From NCBI GenBank assembly GCA_001464575.1, contig LNFE01000076.1:1-64000 (forward strand): DNA of 64,000 nt, given 5' to 3'. The notes under the pieces were generated by a model that saw nothing but the letters and a program-made list of their open reading frames with translations, was not told the DNA's origin and made no database searches. Below are positions 1 through 9,243 of the stretch, piece by piece. Source of the stretch: Acidobacteria bacterium Ga0077553. Its GTDB lineage: Bacteria; Acidobacteriota; Terriglobia; Bryobacterales; Bryobacteraceae. The position numbers were made by a program, and so were the translations under genes. How positions within the stretch are numbered: position 1 is the stretch's first letter; each line of letters opens with the position of its first letter.

Positions 1-1
1 G

Positions 2-1057
2 AATCCACCCACCTTTTTGAAGGTTGAAAACCAGGCGCCACCACTCCTGAACCTCCTCGCCGGCGTCACGCTTGATCCCAACGCCAGGGCGATCGTATTC
101 ACGTACCCGCGCGACCTCCAGACGCCGTATGCGCACCAGTACAGCTTCACCTTCCAAGTCCCGGTACCCGATCGTTGGGGAAGGGTTGAGACGGCCTACA
201 TCGGCAGCCGCACCTGGAAACTACTGTACATGCTCTACCTGAACCGCGCCGTGCCCGTTACCGGAATTCCCCAAACCACCACGACGATCAACGACCGGCG
301 GCCGGATACCACTTACTTCGACTATCGCCTGGTTACCAACTCCCCGCGAGCGTACTATGACGCAGCGAAAGTCACTTACACCATCGCCAGCAAACGGGGC
401 GTGACTGTCGATTCCTCGTACTGGTTTTCAAAAGCGATCGATTCCGGCGCGACCTACGTCAATATCGCCGCGGGTGACGATGCTTCGCAAGGGCACTCCC
501 AAACGGCCGTCAACATCGACGCCGACCTGCGCGGAGTGAGCGACTTCGACCAGACGCACGCCTGGTTGAACCGCCTTTCCTACGAATGGCGAGGCTGGCG
601 CCTTTCTACCATCTTCGTCGCGAAATCCGGAACGCCCTTCAAAGTCATTACCGGATCCGATTCGCCAGGCTACGGCAACGTCGATGGCGTCTCCGGCGAC
701 CGGCCGCATATCGTCGACCCCACGATTCTCGGCGCCTCCATCGGTCACCCCGACACCTCTCAGCAGTTGCTGCCCCGGTCGGCTTTCGCTTATCCCGCAC
801 CGACCGAGCCACGCGGCAATCTCGGCAATAACGTCTTTCGGCGCGCCGGCTATCGCAATCTGAACGCGAGCCTCGAGCGCCGATTCCTTCTTCCGCACGA
901 AAGCGCTATCTCCTTCCGCGCCGAGTCCATCAACGCACTGAACACGCCGCAATTTGCCGAACCCGTCGGCGACCTGTCGAACCCCGCGTTCGCGAAGATC
1001 ATCAATACGCTCAACGACGGCAGGACATTCCGGTTCTCGCTCAGTCTGGAATTCTAA
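2..1057 (+). CDS. TonB-dependent receptor, C-terminal part (partial, Oar-like)
   Basis: The reading frame is open from the left edge of the window, so the start and the plug domain lie upstream. About 350 residues remain. They look like outer-membrane beta-barrel strands: alternating aromatic/polar segments, the barrel motif ending in a 'FRAE..NALNTPQF' stretch, and a final strand finishing on Phe (SLSLEF), as expected for BAM-dependent outer-membrane proteins. The 'FNxxNTPxF' style motif near residue 300 is typical of the large acidobacterial carboxypeptidase-regulatory/TonB receptors related to Oar. The substrate cannot be told. The gene converges on the next gene and their ends overlap by 17 bases. 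The family call is firm at the level of barrel type; the subfamily is inferred from memory of related proteins. Confidence 0.8.
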   Translation, partial: NPPTFLKVENQAPPLLNLLAGVTLDPNARAIVFTYPRDLQTPYAHQYSFTFQVPVPDRWGRVETAYIGSRTWKLLYMLYLNRAVPVTGIPQTTTTINDRRPDTTYFDYRLVTNSPRAYYDAAKVTYTIASKRGVTVDSSYWFSKAIDSGATYVNIAAGDDASQGHSQTAVNIDADLRGVSDFDQTHAWLNRLSYEWRGWRLSTIFVAKSGTPFKVITGSDSPGYGNVDGVSGDRPHIVDPTILGASIGHPDTSQQLLPRSAFAYPAPTEPRGNLGNNVFRRAGYRNLNASLERRFLLPHESAISFRAESINALNTPQFAEPVGDLSNPAFAKIINTLNDGRTFRFSLSLEF

Positions 1058-2856
1058 CCGTCACGGCATTGCTGCTTTCGCCGTTCACGGTAACCACGAC
1101 ATTCTGCACGCCCTTTCCGCTGAGTTCCGCGGGCAGAGGGCCGATCGCAATCACATCTACGCCGGGCAGGCCATCCGCTGCCCCGACGCTCCACACCGGC
1201 ACCGCCACGCCCCCGATGGTCACCGCCACATCTTTGCCCCGCAACCCGGTGCCGTAAACCAGAAACAGATCGGCCGAGGCGACCAGGGGCGACCACGCGG
1301 GCTGAACCTGAACCCCGTCCGGAGACCGCTCAACCGCCAGGATCACCCCCGTACCCGCCCCATTGCCGGCCAAACTAAACAGCCCCGGAGACACCGCGTC
1401 GACGCGCACATCCACTGCCATCGTCGCCCCGCTGAATCTGGCCGGGCCCACCGCCAAGGCCGCCGGCAGAGCCAACCGCCCGGCGCCAGCCAACGGGAAA
1501 CGCGTTCCCGTCGCATCGGTAATCGTCCACGCGCCATCGCTGGTCTCAACATCAATCAACAAGCCTGGCGCGAAAGCAGCGCGTTTCCGGCTCGCCGCAT
1601 GAACCACCTTCGGCTCCGCGCGATACAGGGGGGTGCCCGCCAATCCGGGCGTCGCCGCTTCGAGACGCGTCACCCGGTAGGAGAAGCCGCCCGTCTCGCC
1701 GATCGAAAGATTCATATCCCAGACAATCTCTCCTTCCGGCGTCACCTCCACCGCGCGGGCCGCGTTGGAAAGACCCAGCACCGTATTGCCATTCGGCATC
1801 CGTTGCACGCTGCCCGCGACCAGGGTGAAAAATGTACTGCCAAACTTCTCTCCCACCGTCCATACCGGCTGCGCCGGACCGAAAGCTTTGCCCGGCTCCC
1901 TCGCGTAACCGGCTGGCAGCACAATCTCATCGGCGGAGGTATATCCCCGGCCAACGCCGTTGTTCAGGATCAGGATGTGTCCCTCGCCGGGATACCCCTG
2001 GGGGATCCATTGGGCGTGGTGCTGGAAGAACAACTTCTGATCGGCGTCCGTCCCCATGCGATAAACCTGCGGATTGCCCCAGCGGTACAGGAAGTCGCCG
2101 TTCCTCCCCGCGCCGTGCGGGATAATCCAAATCTCGCTGAGCAGCCGCGAACCCAGCACGATCTCATCCCGCTCCGCGTGATAGTCGATCGAATTGATAT
2201 GCAGCCAATTCGCCGTCAGGGCCGCGTTCTGCCCCGCTCCGATAAAGTTGATATCCAGTTTCGCGGCATTACCGGCGACAACGCCAAAGTTGGCCTTGGT
2301 CGCGTCGATGTCCTGGATGAGATGGTCCCAGGCATGCCACTCCCAAACGATCTCGCACCGCTTCGGACCATACGCCTTCCGGGGATATCTTGTTCGGATC
2401 GCGCCCAGCGGCACGAGCCTCTTCTGGGGAACGCCTTTCCCAGGCGACCAGCAACAGGTTGCCATTGGGCATCACCACAAAATCGTGATAGTGCAGGTAG
2501 CGATCGTTCGACAACGTGTAACTCCAAACGACCCGTCCGGCCCAATCCAACTCCTCCAGCAAACCCGCGCCACCCATGCCCACCGCTCCGGGGAAGTTGT
2601 TGTTCACGGTTGCTTCCATCCGGATAATGTTCCCGTTGGGCAACATCTTCACGGCAATTGCTCCCGCCACGTTGCCCGTCCACTTCTTCACGATCTCGCC
2701 GCTGTTGTTGAGCAGATAGGAGTGGTTGGACGCCATCGGCGACACGAAGACATATCCCGAGGAAACCTTGTTTACCTCCTGCCTCGTCAACAACTGGGCA
2801 GGCAGGAGCGGACTCAAACCGATGAGCAGATGGAGCAACCTTAATCCATGGCGCAT
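1041..2856 (-). pseudogene. Aryl-sulfate sulfotransferase-like protein with Solibacter-type C-terminal domain, frameshifted
   Basis: Two frames are needed. The first (from ATG at 2856) has a signal peptide and then a beta-propeller-like half with 'HDFVVMPNGN' and 'SPEGVWSEAV'. The second frame continues with 'EIVWEWHAWDHLIQD', further propeller strands (IPHG, GEGHILILNNG) and a C-terminal domain ending 'VVTVNGESSNAVTVRI', typical of TIGR03437. The 'VVMPNGN' and 'WEWHxxDHLIQD' motifs are characteristic of the arylsulfotransferase (ASST) family, secreted enzymes that move sulfate between phenols without PAPS. The frame changes near 2352-2365. Relatives usually have about ten more residues between the two motifs, so a short deletion plus frame change is likely. 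It may be a true pseudogene or a consensus error. An upstream TTG/ATG at 2874 is possible, but 2856 starts the signal peptide. Confidence 0.75.
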
Positions 2857-2910
2857 GTAGACAAAATACACCACTCGCCGGACAAAGTTGCGGAGGCGGG
2901 TTAAGTTTAC

Positions 2911-4986
2911 TTAGTAGGAAAGCAGTTGGCGCATGGCCTTGGCTAAGTCATCGACTTGCGGGAGGATGGCATCTTCCAGCTCCGGGCTGTACCCCACCCA
3001 AGTGTCGAGCGCCCCCACCCGCTTCACCGGGGCATCCAGATAGCCGAATAACTCCTCGGCCACGCGCGCGGCGATCTCCGCCCCGTATCCCCAACTTAGG
3101 GTATCTTCGTGAGCAATCAGAACGCGGCTCGTCTTTCTCACCGAAGCGGCGATCGTCTCCCAGTCATACGGCGCTAGCGACCGCAGATCAATCACTTCAA
3201 TCGACTCGCCAATCTCATTCACGGCCCGCAGCGCCTTTTCCACCACAGCGCCGTAGGTAACCACCGTCAGCCGGTCTCCCTCGCGCACGATCTTCGCCTT
3301 GCCGAACGGAATCGTGTAATCCGGCCCCGGATGCTGCGACCGGTTGTACGGCTCCCGGTACAGCTTCTTGTGCTCCAGAAACAGCACCGGATCGTCGCAG
3401 CGCAACGCTGTCCGCAATAGGCCGACGGCATCCAAGGCGTTCGACGGAAACACCACCCGTAGCCCCGGAATGTGCGTGAACAACACCTCTCCGCTCTGGC
3501 TGTGGTAAATCGATCCCCCGGTCAAATAACCGCCGATTGGCACCCGGATCACCGCGGGACAGGCAAATCCATTGTTCGAACGCCACCGCAGCACTGCCAT
3601 CTCATCGCGGATCTGCATCATCGCGGGCCAGATGTAGTCGAAGAATTGAATCTCCGCCACCGGCTTCATCCCGCGCGTCGCCAGACCAATGGCTCGGCCC
3701 ACAATGCCGGCCTCGGCGATCGGGGTGTTGAAAACGCGATCCGAACCGAACCGCCGTTGCAGCCCCTGGGTCGTTTTGAAAACCCCGCCCTTGCCTTTCA
3801 CTTCGGGCAGCGCCTGTTCGCGGGAGCAGTCGGCCACGTCCTCGCCGAACACCACCATTTTCGGATTGGCGGTCAACTCCTCCAGCAGCGTCAGGTTGAT
3901 CGCGTCGACCATGGTGCGCGGCTCCCCGGAGAACTCAGGTTCCCGGGCGAACCCGTCGCCAGTTGGGTCGACCGTGGGCGAATAGAGATACCGCAGCGCA
4001 GTGTTCTTCGCTGGTAACGGCGCCTGCAGGGCGTAGTCGGCCGCCTCCTGCACTTCGCGATCGATGTCGGCGTACAGTTCGGAAAGTTCCCCCTCCGTCA
4101 GCAGCCTCTCGTCGAGCAGGAACCGTGGGAAGCGCACTAACGGGTCCCGCTCCGCTTCGGCGGCCCGCTCGGCATCAGTCTTGTACGAGCGCTCGTCGTC
4201 AGAAAGGGAGTGGGAGTAGGGACGGATGCAATGGGCGTGCACCAACACGGGGCCATGGCCCGCCCGGCAGTGCGCCACCGCTTCGGCCATCGTGTTGTAG
4301 CTCAGCAGGAAGTCGGTACCGTCGATCTCGAAGATCCGCAGATGCTCGGCAAAGCCCGACAGCAGGCGGGAGAGGTTGCCGCCGGGCGTCTGCACCTCCA
4401 CCGGCACGGAGATCGCGTAGTGGTTGTCCTGAATCAGGAAGATCACCGGTAGCTTGCCGAGGCACGCCCCGTTCAACGCCTCCCAGAACTCGCCCTCGCT
4501 GGTCGCGCCCTCGCCGGAGGTGACGAGCGTTACCTCGTCGGAGTCCGGGTTCAGCAACCGGCCCGCCTGCGCGCAGCCAATCGCTTGCACGAACTGCGAG
4601 CCGGTGCAGGAGGAACCAGAGACGATATGCAACTCAGTCGAAGACCAGTGCGAAGGCATCTGCCGGCCGCCGCTCTGCGTATCCTCCGCCGAACCCACCG
4701 CCTGCAGCATCATCATATGCGGAGAAATGCCCAGCGTCAGCGCCAACGCGCGATCGCGGTAGTAGGGATAAAACCAGTCGTGGCCGGGCCGCATCGCCAA
4801 GCCGGCCGCCGTTTGGATGGCCTCGTGGCCGGCGCCGGAGATCTGGAAATAGATCCGGTTCTGCCGCTTCATCAGCACTTCCCGGTCGTCAATGCGGCGC
4901 GAGGTCTGCATCAGCCGCAGCACGTGCATCAGTTCCGGTCGTGTCAGGCTAAGGCCACTGTCCGCCGCCGCGGCGCGAGTAAGCAT
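2911..4986 (-). CDS. Fused alpha/beta E1 component of a 2-oxoacid (branched-chain type) dehydrogenase
   Basis: A 691-residue protein joins the two normally separate E1 subunits. The N-terminal half carries the thiamine diphosphate motif beginning '[16 protein letters not shown]' and ending 'QDN' (near residues 160-190), and the phosphorylation-loop-like '[12 protein letters not shown]'. The C-terminal half, from about residue 365, is the transketolase-like beta subunit ([41 protein letters not shown]). It should decarboxylate 2-oxoacids, most likely branched-chain ones, and acylate the lipoyl group of an E2 that is not in this window. Fused E1 proteins of this kind are common in Acidobacteriota and Bacteroidota. 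The ATG at 4986 is preferred over the GTG one codon upstream. A candidate promoter lies just upstream, and the gene is divergent from rsgA. Confidence 0.9.
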   Translation of the reverse strand: MLTRAAAADSGLSLTRPELMHVLRLMQTSRRIDDREVLMKRQNRIYFQISGAGHEAIQTAAGLAMRPGHDWFYPYYRDRALALTLGISPHMMMLQAVGSAEDTQSGGRQMPSHWSSTELHIVSGSSCTGSQFVQAIGCAQAGRLLNPDSDEVTLVTSGEGATSEGEFWEALNGACLGKLPVIFLIQDNHYAISVPVEVQTPGGNLSRLLSGFAEHLRIFEIDGTDFLLSYNTMAEAVAHCRAGHGPVLVHAHCIRPYSHSLSDDERSYKTDAERAAEAERDPLVRFPRFLLDERLLTEGELSELYADIDREVQEAADYALQAPLPAKNTALRYLYSPTVDPTGDGFAREPEFSGEPRTMVDAINLTLLEELTANPKMVVFGEDVADCSREQALPEVKGKGGVFKTTQGLQRRFGSDRVFNTPIAEAGIVGRAIGLATRGMKPVAEIQFFDYIWPAMMQIRDEMAVLRWRSNNGFACPAVIRVPIGGYLTGGSIYHSQSGEVLFTHIPGLRVVFPSNALDAVGLLRTALRCDDPVLFLEHKKLYREPYNRSQHPGPDYTIPFGKAKIVREGDRLTVVTYGAVVEKALRAVNEIGESIEVIDLRSLAPYDWETIAASVRKTSRVLIAHEDTLSWGYGAEIAARVAEELFGYLDAPVKRVGALDTWVGYSPELEDAILPQVDDLAKAMRQLLSY

Positions 4987-5003
4987 CACTTCGAGTTTAT
5001 CGT

Positions 5004-5033
5004 ATACTAACGGTTTGGTAACCGTCGCTCCAA
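5004..5033 (-). promoter_or_regulatory. Candidate sigma-70-like promoter for the E1 gene
   Basis: On the minus strand TTGGAG (5033-5028) and TAGTAT (5009-5004) are separated by 18 bases, about 17 bases upstream of the ATG at 4986. The boxes fit the -35/-10 consensus moderately well. This is pattern matching only. Confidence 0.35.
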
Positions 5034-5099
5034 TTGTTCTTCGTTAATTGCGGCCTTCCGTCCCGCAGCCTTCGAACCCTTTAGAAGGAACGAACCCCC

Positions 5100-6008
5100 A
5101 TGTGTTCTTTGGAGCGCGCCCGCGTCCTATCGCAGGCCCATGAACTGTATTCTGTTGCCACCGTCCAGGGCGAACAACTCGCCCAAGTCACCGGCCGGCT
5201 CCGTTTTCTTGACGAACTGCCCGCCGTCGGCGATTGGGTGAGCCTCACGCCCACCGATCCGCCCCTGATCACTGCCATCGAACCGCGCACCAGTTGTTTC
5301 ACGCGCACTAGCCCCGGCGGCGGCCGGCAGATCCTCGCCGCCAACATCGACGTCGCCTTTCTCGTCTGCGGCCTCGATGCGGACTTTAACCCCAACCGTC
5401 TGGACCGCTATCTCGTCCAGGCTCGCCAATCCGGCGCTCGGCCCGTCGTCGTCCTCAATAAGGCTGACCTCCGGCCGGAACTGCCCCGGCTCGCGCTCGA
5501 TGTTCCGGTGGCGGCCGTCAGCGCCCTCACCGGCGATCTGGCCGCCCTCCACCATCACGTCCAACCCGGGGAAACGGCCGCGCTGTTTGGTTCCTCTGGC
5601 GTTGGCAAGTCCACCATCGTCAACCGTCTGCTCGGCGCCGATCGGCAGGCCATTGGAGTAACGCCCGGCCGGCACGTCACAACGTCCCGACAGCTCATTC
5701 CGCTCCCGGCAGGTTGGTGGCTGCTCGATATGCCAGGGCTGCGGGAACTCGCTCTCGACGCCACCGCGGGCGCCGTCCACCAGGCGTTTGCCGAAATCTC
5801 TTCCGACCAATGCCGCTATCGCGACTGCCGCCACGAAGACGAACCCGGCTGCGCCGTGCGGGACCACGTCGACCCGGCTCGCCTCGCCAGCTACCGCAAG
5901 CTCCGCCGCGAGCAAGCCTACGCCGAGCGAAAGGACGACCCCGTTGCCGCCCGGGCCGAAAAGGAGCGCTGGAAGAAGATCCACAAAGCGATGCGCAAAC
6001 CCGGTTAG
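5100..6008 (+). CDS. rsgA: Ribosome small-subunit-dependent GTPase A
   Basis: A 302-residue circularly permuted GTPase that checks and releases maturation factors from the 30S subunit. An OB-fold occupies about residues 10-65. The GTPase motifs follow in permuted order: G4 NKAD (120-123), the P-loop GSSGVGKST (164-172) and G3 DMPG (210-213). The C-terminal zinc-binding region has C238, C243, H245 and C251 in the expected spacing. It is slightly shorter than the E. coli protein because it lacks the N-terminal extension. An AGAAGGA sequence lies about ten bases before the ATG. It diverges from the E1 gene and its end abuts the next gene, which converges on it. Confidence 0.93.
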   Translation: MCSLERARVLSQAHELYSVATVQGEQLAQVTGRLRFLDELPAVGDWVSLTPTDPPLITAIEPRTSCFTRTSPGGGRQILAANIDVAFLVCGLDADFNPNRLDRYLVQARQSGARPVVVLNKADLRPELPRLALDVPVAAVSALTGDLAALHHHVQPGETAALFGSSGVGKSTIVNRLLGADRQAIGVTPGRHVTTSRQLIPLPAGWWLLDMPGLRELALDATAGAVHQAFAEISSDQCRYRDCRHEDEPGCAVRDHVDPARLASYRKLRREQAYAERKDDPVAARAEKERWKKIHKAMRKPG

Positions 6009-7172
6009 CTACTGCCGCATTCGCTGGTCAATATCCTCCGCAATACGGTCGAGATATTCGGGATTCCGGACCAGCGTCCGGATCCCGAAATCCTGATGAT
6101 GGGCAAAGAAGAGTTCGGCCGCATAGAGCGCCATCCCGTAGGCCAGCCGGGCATGGTCCGGGGTCAACCGTGCCCACGTCTGGCTCATCTTTTTGAGCGG
6201 CGGCAACTGTCCGCCCTTCGCCGCCGCGCGGACAGTCTCGCGCATCTCCGCCCCCAGCGTCTCCCCGCTCAGCCGCTGCGCCAACCCCTCGTGCAGCCAC
6301 GCCGGCCAACGCCCCGTAGCCGCCAGGCACGCGTGCACCAACTCGTGGGCAAACGTCTTCCGCATCTCTCCCGGCTCCAACACGGCGACGCGGATCCGCC
6401 CATCGAACTGCCCCCCGCTCCACTCCGCCGCCCCCGTGGCCCTCAGGTAAGCGTCCCGGCTCTGCGCGGTGGCCGAAAGCCTCTCCGCCGTTTGGCACCC
6501 CAGTTCAAAGGAGATGCGCGTGTATTCCTGTTCGAGCACCCCGGCCAACTGCCGGGCCACGTCCGCTGTCATCACCTTCGGATCGTACCGGAGCGAAAAC
6601 CGCGTGGTTTCTAACGTCTGAATCCCTTGGTCGGCTGCGGCCTCCTGCTGTGCCTTCGCCAGCAGCGCTGCCACGGACGGTTCCGGACGGATCTCCTGGG
6701 CATCTTTCAAGTAACCGATCGCCCGCGCCGTCAATCCCGCCCGATAGGCCGCCATACCCGCCACGGCCAACAGCACCGGATCCCGCGGAGCCTTCAGCAA
6801 CGCCGATTCGAGCAACTGCAGCGCTTCTCCCGGCCGGCCTTGCGCAATCAACTGCGACGCCACCGTCAACGGATCCGCGCCCGCCGGCCGCGCCACCGGG
6901 GCCGCGCCCACCGGCGTATCAAGCGCCCGGGCGCCCCGGCGCTCCGCTTCCCACGCGTCGATGCCCTCAAGCGCCGTACCGGCCAGATATCCCTTGTGGT
7001 CCCCAGCCTGCACCGCATAGCAGCCGTTCAGCGCGAACCGCACCGTCACCGGCGTCCCGGCGGCAACCTTCGCCACCAGCTCATCGCTCTCCTCGCAACC
7101 TGTCTTGAGCGGAGTTTGGTCTTCCCGCACGGTCAGCAAGATGGAGGCAAGATAGAAAGCCAGCAGTCCCAT
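6009..7172 (-). CDS. TPR-containing MA-type zinc metallopeptidase, membrane-anchored or secreted
   Basis: A 387-residue protein. The N-terminal hydrophobic stretch (residues 2-14) is a signal peptide or anchor. Residues about 25-75 resemble an SH3-like domain. Two to three TPR-like helical repeats span about 100-180. The C-terminal half is a gluzincin-type peptidase with HELVH at 276-280 and a downstream glutamate in 'LHEGLAQR' (E295) as probable third zinc ligand, as in the peptidase MA-like families. It probably acts in the envelope; the substrate is unknown. It converges with rsgA at exactly one base and diverges from the next gene. Confidence 0.72.
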   Translation of the reverse strand: MGLLAFYLASILLTVREDQTPLKTGCEESDELVAKVAAGTPVTVRFALNGCYAVQAGDHKGYLAGTALEGIDAWEAERRGARALDTPVGAAPVARPAGADPLTVASQLIAQGRPGEALQLLESALLKAPRDPVLLAVAGMAAYRAGLTARAIGYLKDAQEIRPEPSVAALLAKAQQEAAADQGIQTLETTRFSLRYDPKVMTADVARQLAGVLEQEYTRISFELGCQTAERLSATAQSRDAYLRATGAAEWSGGQFDGRIRVAVLEPGEMRKTFAHELVHACLAATGRWPAWLHEGLAQRLSGETLGAEMRETVRAAAKGGQLPPLKKMSQTWARLTPDHARLAYGMALYAAELFFAHHQDFGIRTLVRNPEYLDRIAEDIDQRMRQ

Positions 7173-7264
7173 AACCGCATGCTAAGCGGATCGTCGTGCC
7201 GAGTCTCTCCTATAGAAACCCTAGAGTGAATCTGTTTGTTAGCTGTGATAGTCTAACGCAGCGC

Positions 7265-8251
7265 ATGAGCCAGCCAACTGACCCATCCGAATCCTTTGAA
7301 GCCCGCGCTGCTCTGTGCGAGCTGATGCAGGAAGTCAGCAGCCTGCCGTCCGCTTTGGCCTGCGCCGAGGGAGCCGGCGCCCTGCTGCAACTGCATCGCC
7401 AGGACGCTACCCCTTCCCTGCTCGCTCTATGCTGGCAAGCGGGCCAGCGAGCCCGCGAAGCCTATCCCCAAAACGAACCCATCGCCACCGCCTGGGCGCG
7501 CACGCTTTGCCTACTTACCACCGCCTACGGTTCGAACGACTTACTGCAAGAAATCTTCCGCTGTCAGGAAGAGCGCGAAGCCATTGCCGCGCAGTTCCCC
7601 CACTCGGAAGGCGTACAGTATTGGAACGCCCAGTCGAACTTTGAAATGGTCACCGTGCTCGCCCAGCGCGGTTACGCCAAGTCCATCCCTGTTTATCTCG
7701 ATAACCTGCGAACCCTCAGCCGCACCTGGCGGGACCGCGCTCCCTTCCCCGCCCTCTACGCCATGGCCCTCGCCAACGCCGCCGCCGCGTACGCGCAATT
7801 GCAGGAAGTGCCCGCCGCGCGCGAGCAAGTCGACGACCTGCGCGGCATCGCCAACCAATATTCCGACAGCGCCGAGGTGCTGCAGGCCTACGCCCGCGGC
7901 CTGCAGCAGGTGGCCTGGTATTGCGGCGAACTCGTTACCCCCAGCGTGTTGCACGGTTGGGCGCTGGAGCTCGCCGATCTCCTTTCGGCCCGGTCGATCC
8001 GGCGCGAATGCGGCTCCCGCGCCGTGGCCGAACTCGGCGTCTATTCGGCCTATTTCACCCGCCGTGGCGAACTCGCCTTCGCCACCGATACACTGCGCGA
8101 AGCGTGCCGTTGGCTCGAAGCGGTGACGCTCGACCCCGAAGAGATCCCCATGGTCGTTGAAACCTTTCGCGCCGCCGCCACCCAACTCCGCGCCACCGAA
8201 CCCGCCCTCGCCGCCCTGGCCGAGGCCCGCACCGACCGGCTGATGGTTTAG
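7265..8251 (+). CDS. Helical-repeat (TPR-like) protein of unknown function
   Basis: A 328-residue, almost entirely alpha-helical protein rich in Ala, Leu and Arg, with repeating amphipathic helices such as 'LANAAAAYAQLQEVPAAREQ' that resemble TPR units. I see no enzymatic motif, signal peptide or membrane segment, so it is probably a cytoplasmic scaffold. A GTG at 7196 would add 23 residues, but these are not helical-repeat-like, so the ATG at 7265 is preferred. Its end overlaps the convergent cytochrome gene by four bases. Confidence 0.55.
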   Translation: MSQPTDPSESFEARAALCELMQEVSSLPSALACAEGAGALLQLHRQDATPSLLALCWQAGQRAREAYPQNEPIATAWARTLCLLTTAYGSNDLLQEIFRCQEEREAIAAQFPHSEGVQYWNAQSNFEMVTVLAQRGYAKSIPVYLDNLRTLSRTWRDRAPFPALYAMALANAAAAYAQLQEVPAAREQVDDLRGIANQYSDSAEVLQAYARGLQQVAWYCGELVTPSVLHGWALELADLLSARSIRRECGSRAVAELGVYSAYFTRRGELAFATDTLREACRWLEAVTLDPEEIPMVVETFRAAATQLRATEPALAALAEARTDRLMV

Positions 8252-9198
8252 CTCTCCGGGTGCACCGTCACCTTATTGACGATCGCCTTCTGCTTCCGCA
8301 GATAGCGGTAGATCGCCCCCAACTCCTCGGCCGAGTACCGCGAGTACTGCAACCAGGGCATCAACGTGAAGTTCTTCTGCGTGGCGTCCGGCAACGGCGT
8401 CTGTTCATATTCCCGATACTCGTGGAAGCGTTTGATAAACGCCGCTTCCGTCATGCGGCCAATGCCCGTCTCCACGTCCGGCGTAATGTTGGCCGACACT
8501 ACGGTGAACTTGTCCGTGCGGAATATTTCCCCTCCCGCCAACTCCTTGCCCGCGATCGGCGCCCCATTCTGCTTCTGCGTATGGCAGTCGGCGCATCCAC
8601 CCAACTTCACGAGGTACTCGCCCAACTCGGCTGGCTCCGCCACCGGACCTTCCACTGGCGCCGGAGCGCTCTTAATCAACACGGAAACCGGAAAATCGAT
8701 TTCGGTGCGCGGCCGCTGGTCCGGCACGGCCGGCAGCGTATTGAGGTAGGAGACCAGCGCCTCGGCATCGCGGTCGCTCAGGTGCCGGTAGGCCCCATAC
8801 GGCATCATCGGAAACAGTGCCCGCCCATCCCGGCCAATCCCTTCGCGGATCGCCCGCAGCTTCTCCCCATCGCTCCAGGCGCCGATGCCGGCCACCGGGT
8901 CAGAGCTGATGTTCGGAGCGGTCACCCGGCCGGGCAAACCCATCGCCGGCGGGAACGTAAATCCGGCCGCGCTGCGGACTACCGGCGCCAACTGCTTGCC
9001 CCAGTTCCGCTCGCCATGGCATCCGTCGCAATCGGCGACCACTTCATATAGGTATTTCCCGCGCGCCACCGACTCTGGCGTCATCGGCACCCGGATCTCC
9101 TTCGGCGGCGCACTCTTTGGCGGACGCATCACGAAGTACCCCGCCGCCAGCGCCAATCCGCCAAATCCCAGACACAACCCCTTCATCACTCTGTTCAT
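8248..9198 (-). CDS. Di-heme cytochrome c
   Basis: A 316-residue exported protein. An N-terminal signal anchor (residues 6-24) precedes two cytochrome c domains with heme-attachment motifs CDGCH (57-61) and CADCH (202-206). Candidate distal methionines lie in 'MMPYGAYRHLSD' (near 131) and 'LMPWLQYS'. This two-domain layout matches cytochromes that accept electrons from periplasmic dehydrogenases, but no dehydrogenase sits beside it here. The start at 9198 is set by a GGAGG six bases upstream; the longer frame to 9240 lacks such a site. Confidence 0.88.
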   Translation of the reverse strand: MNRVMKGLCLGFGGLALAAGYFVMRPPKSAPPKEIRVPMTPESVARGKYLYEVVADCDGCHGERNWGKQLAPVVRSAAGFTFPPAMGLPGRVTAPNISSDPVAGIGAWSDGEKLRAIREGIGRDGRALFPMMPYGAYRHLSDRDAEALVSYLNTLPAVPDQRPRTEIDFPVSVLIKSAPAPVEGPVAEPAELGEYLVKLGGCADCHTQKQNGAPIAGKELAGGEIFRTDKFTVVSANITPDVETGIGRMTEAAFIKRFHEYREYEQTPLPDATQKNFTLMPWLQYSRYSAEELGAIYRYLRKQKAIVNKVTVHPES

Positions 9199-9243
9199 CA
9201 CGAACCTCCGGACACAAACGCGCAAGTTTACCGGGGGCACGGC

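Noticed and set aside
954-2627. 557-residue plus-strand frame over the arylsulfotransferase
   Set aside because: It is Arg/Pro/His-rich without domains; the minus strand carries the family motifs.
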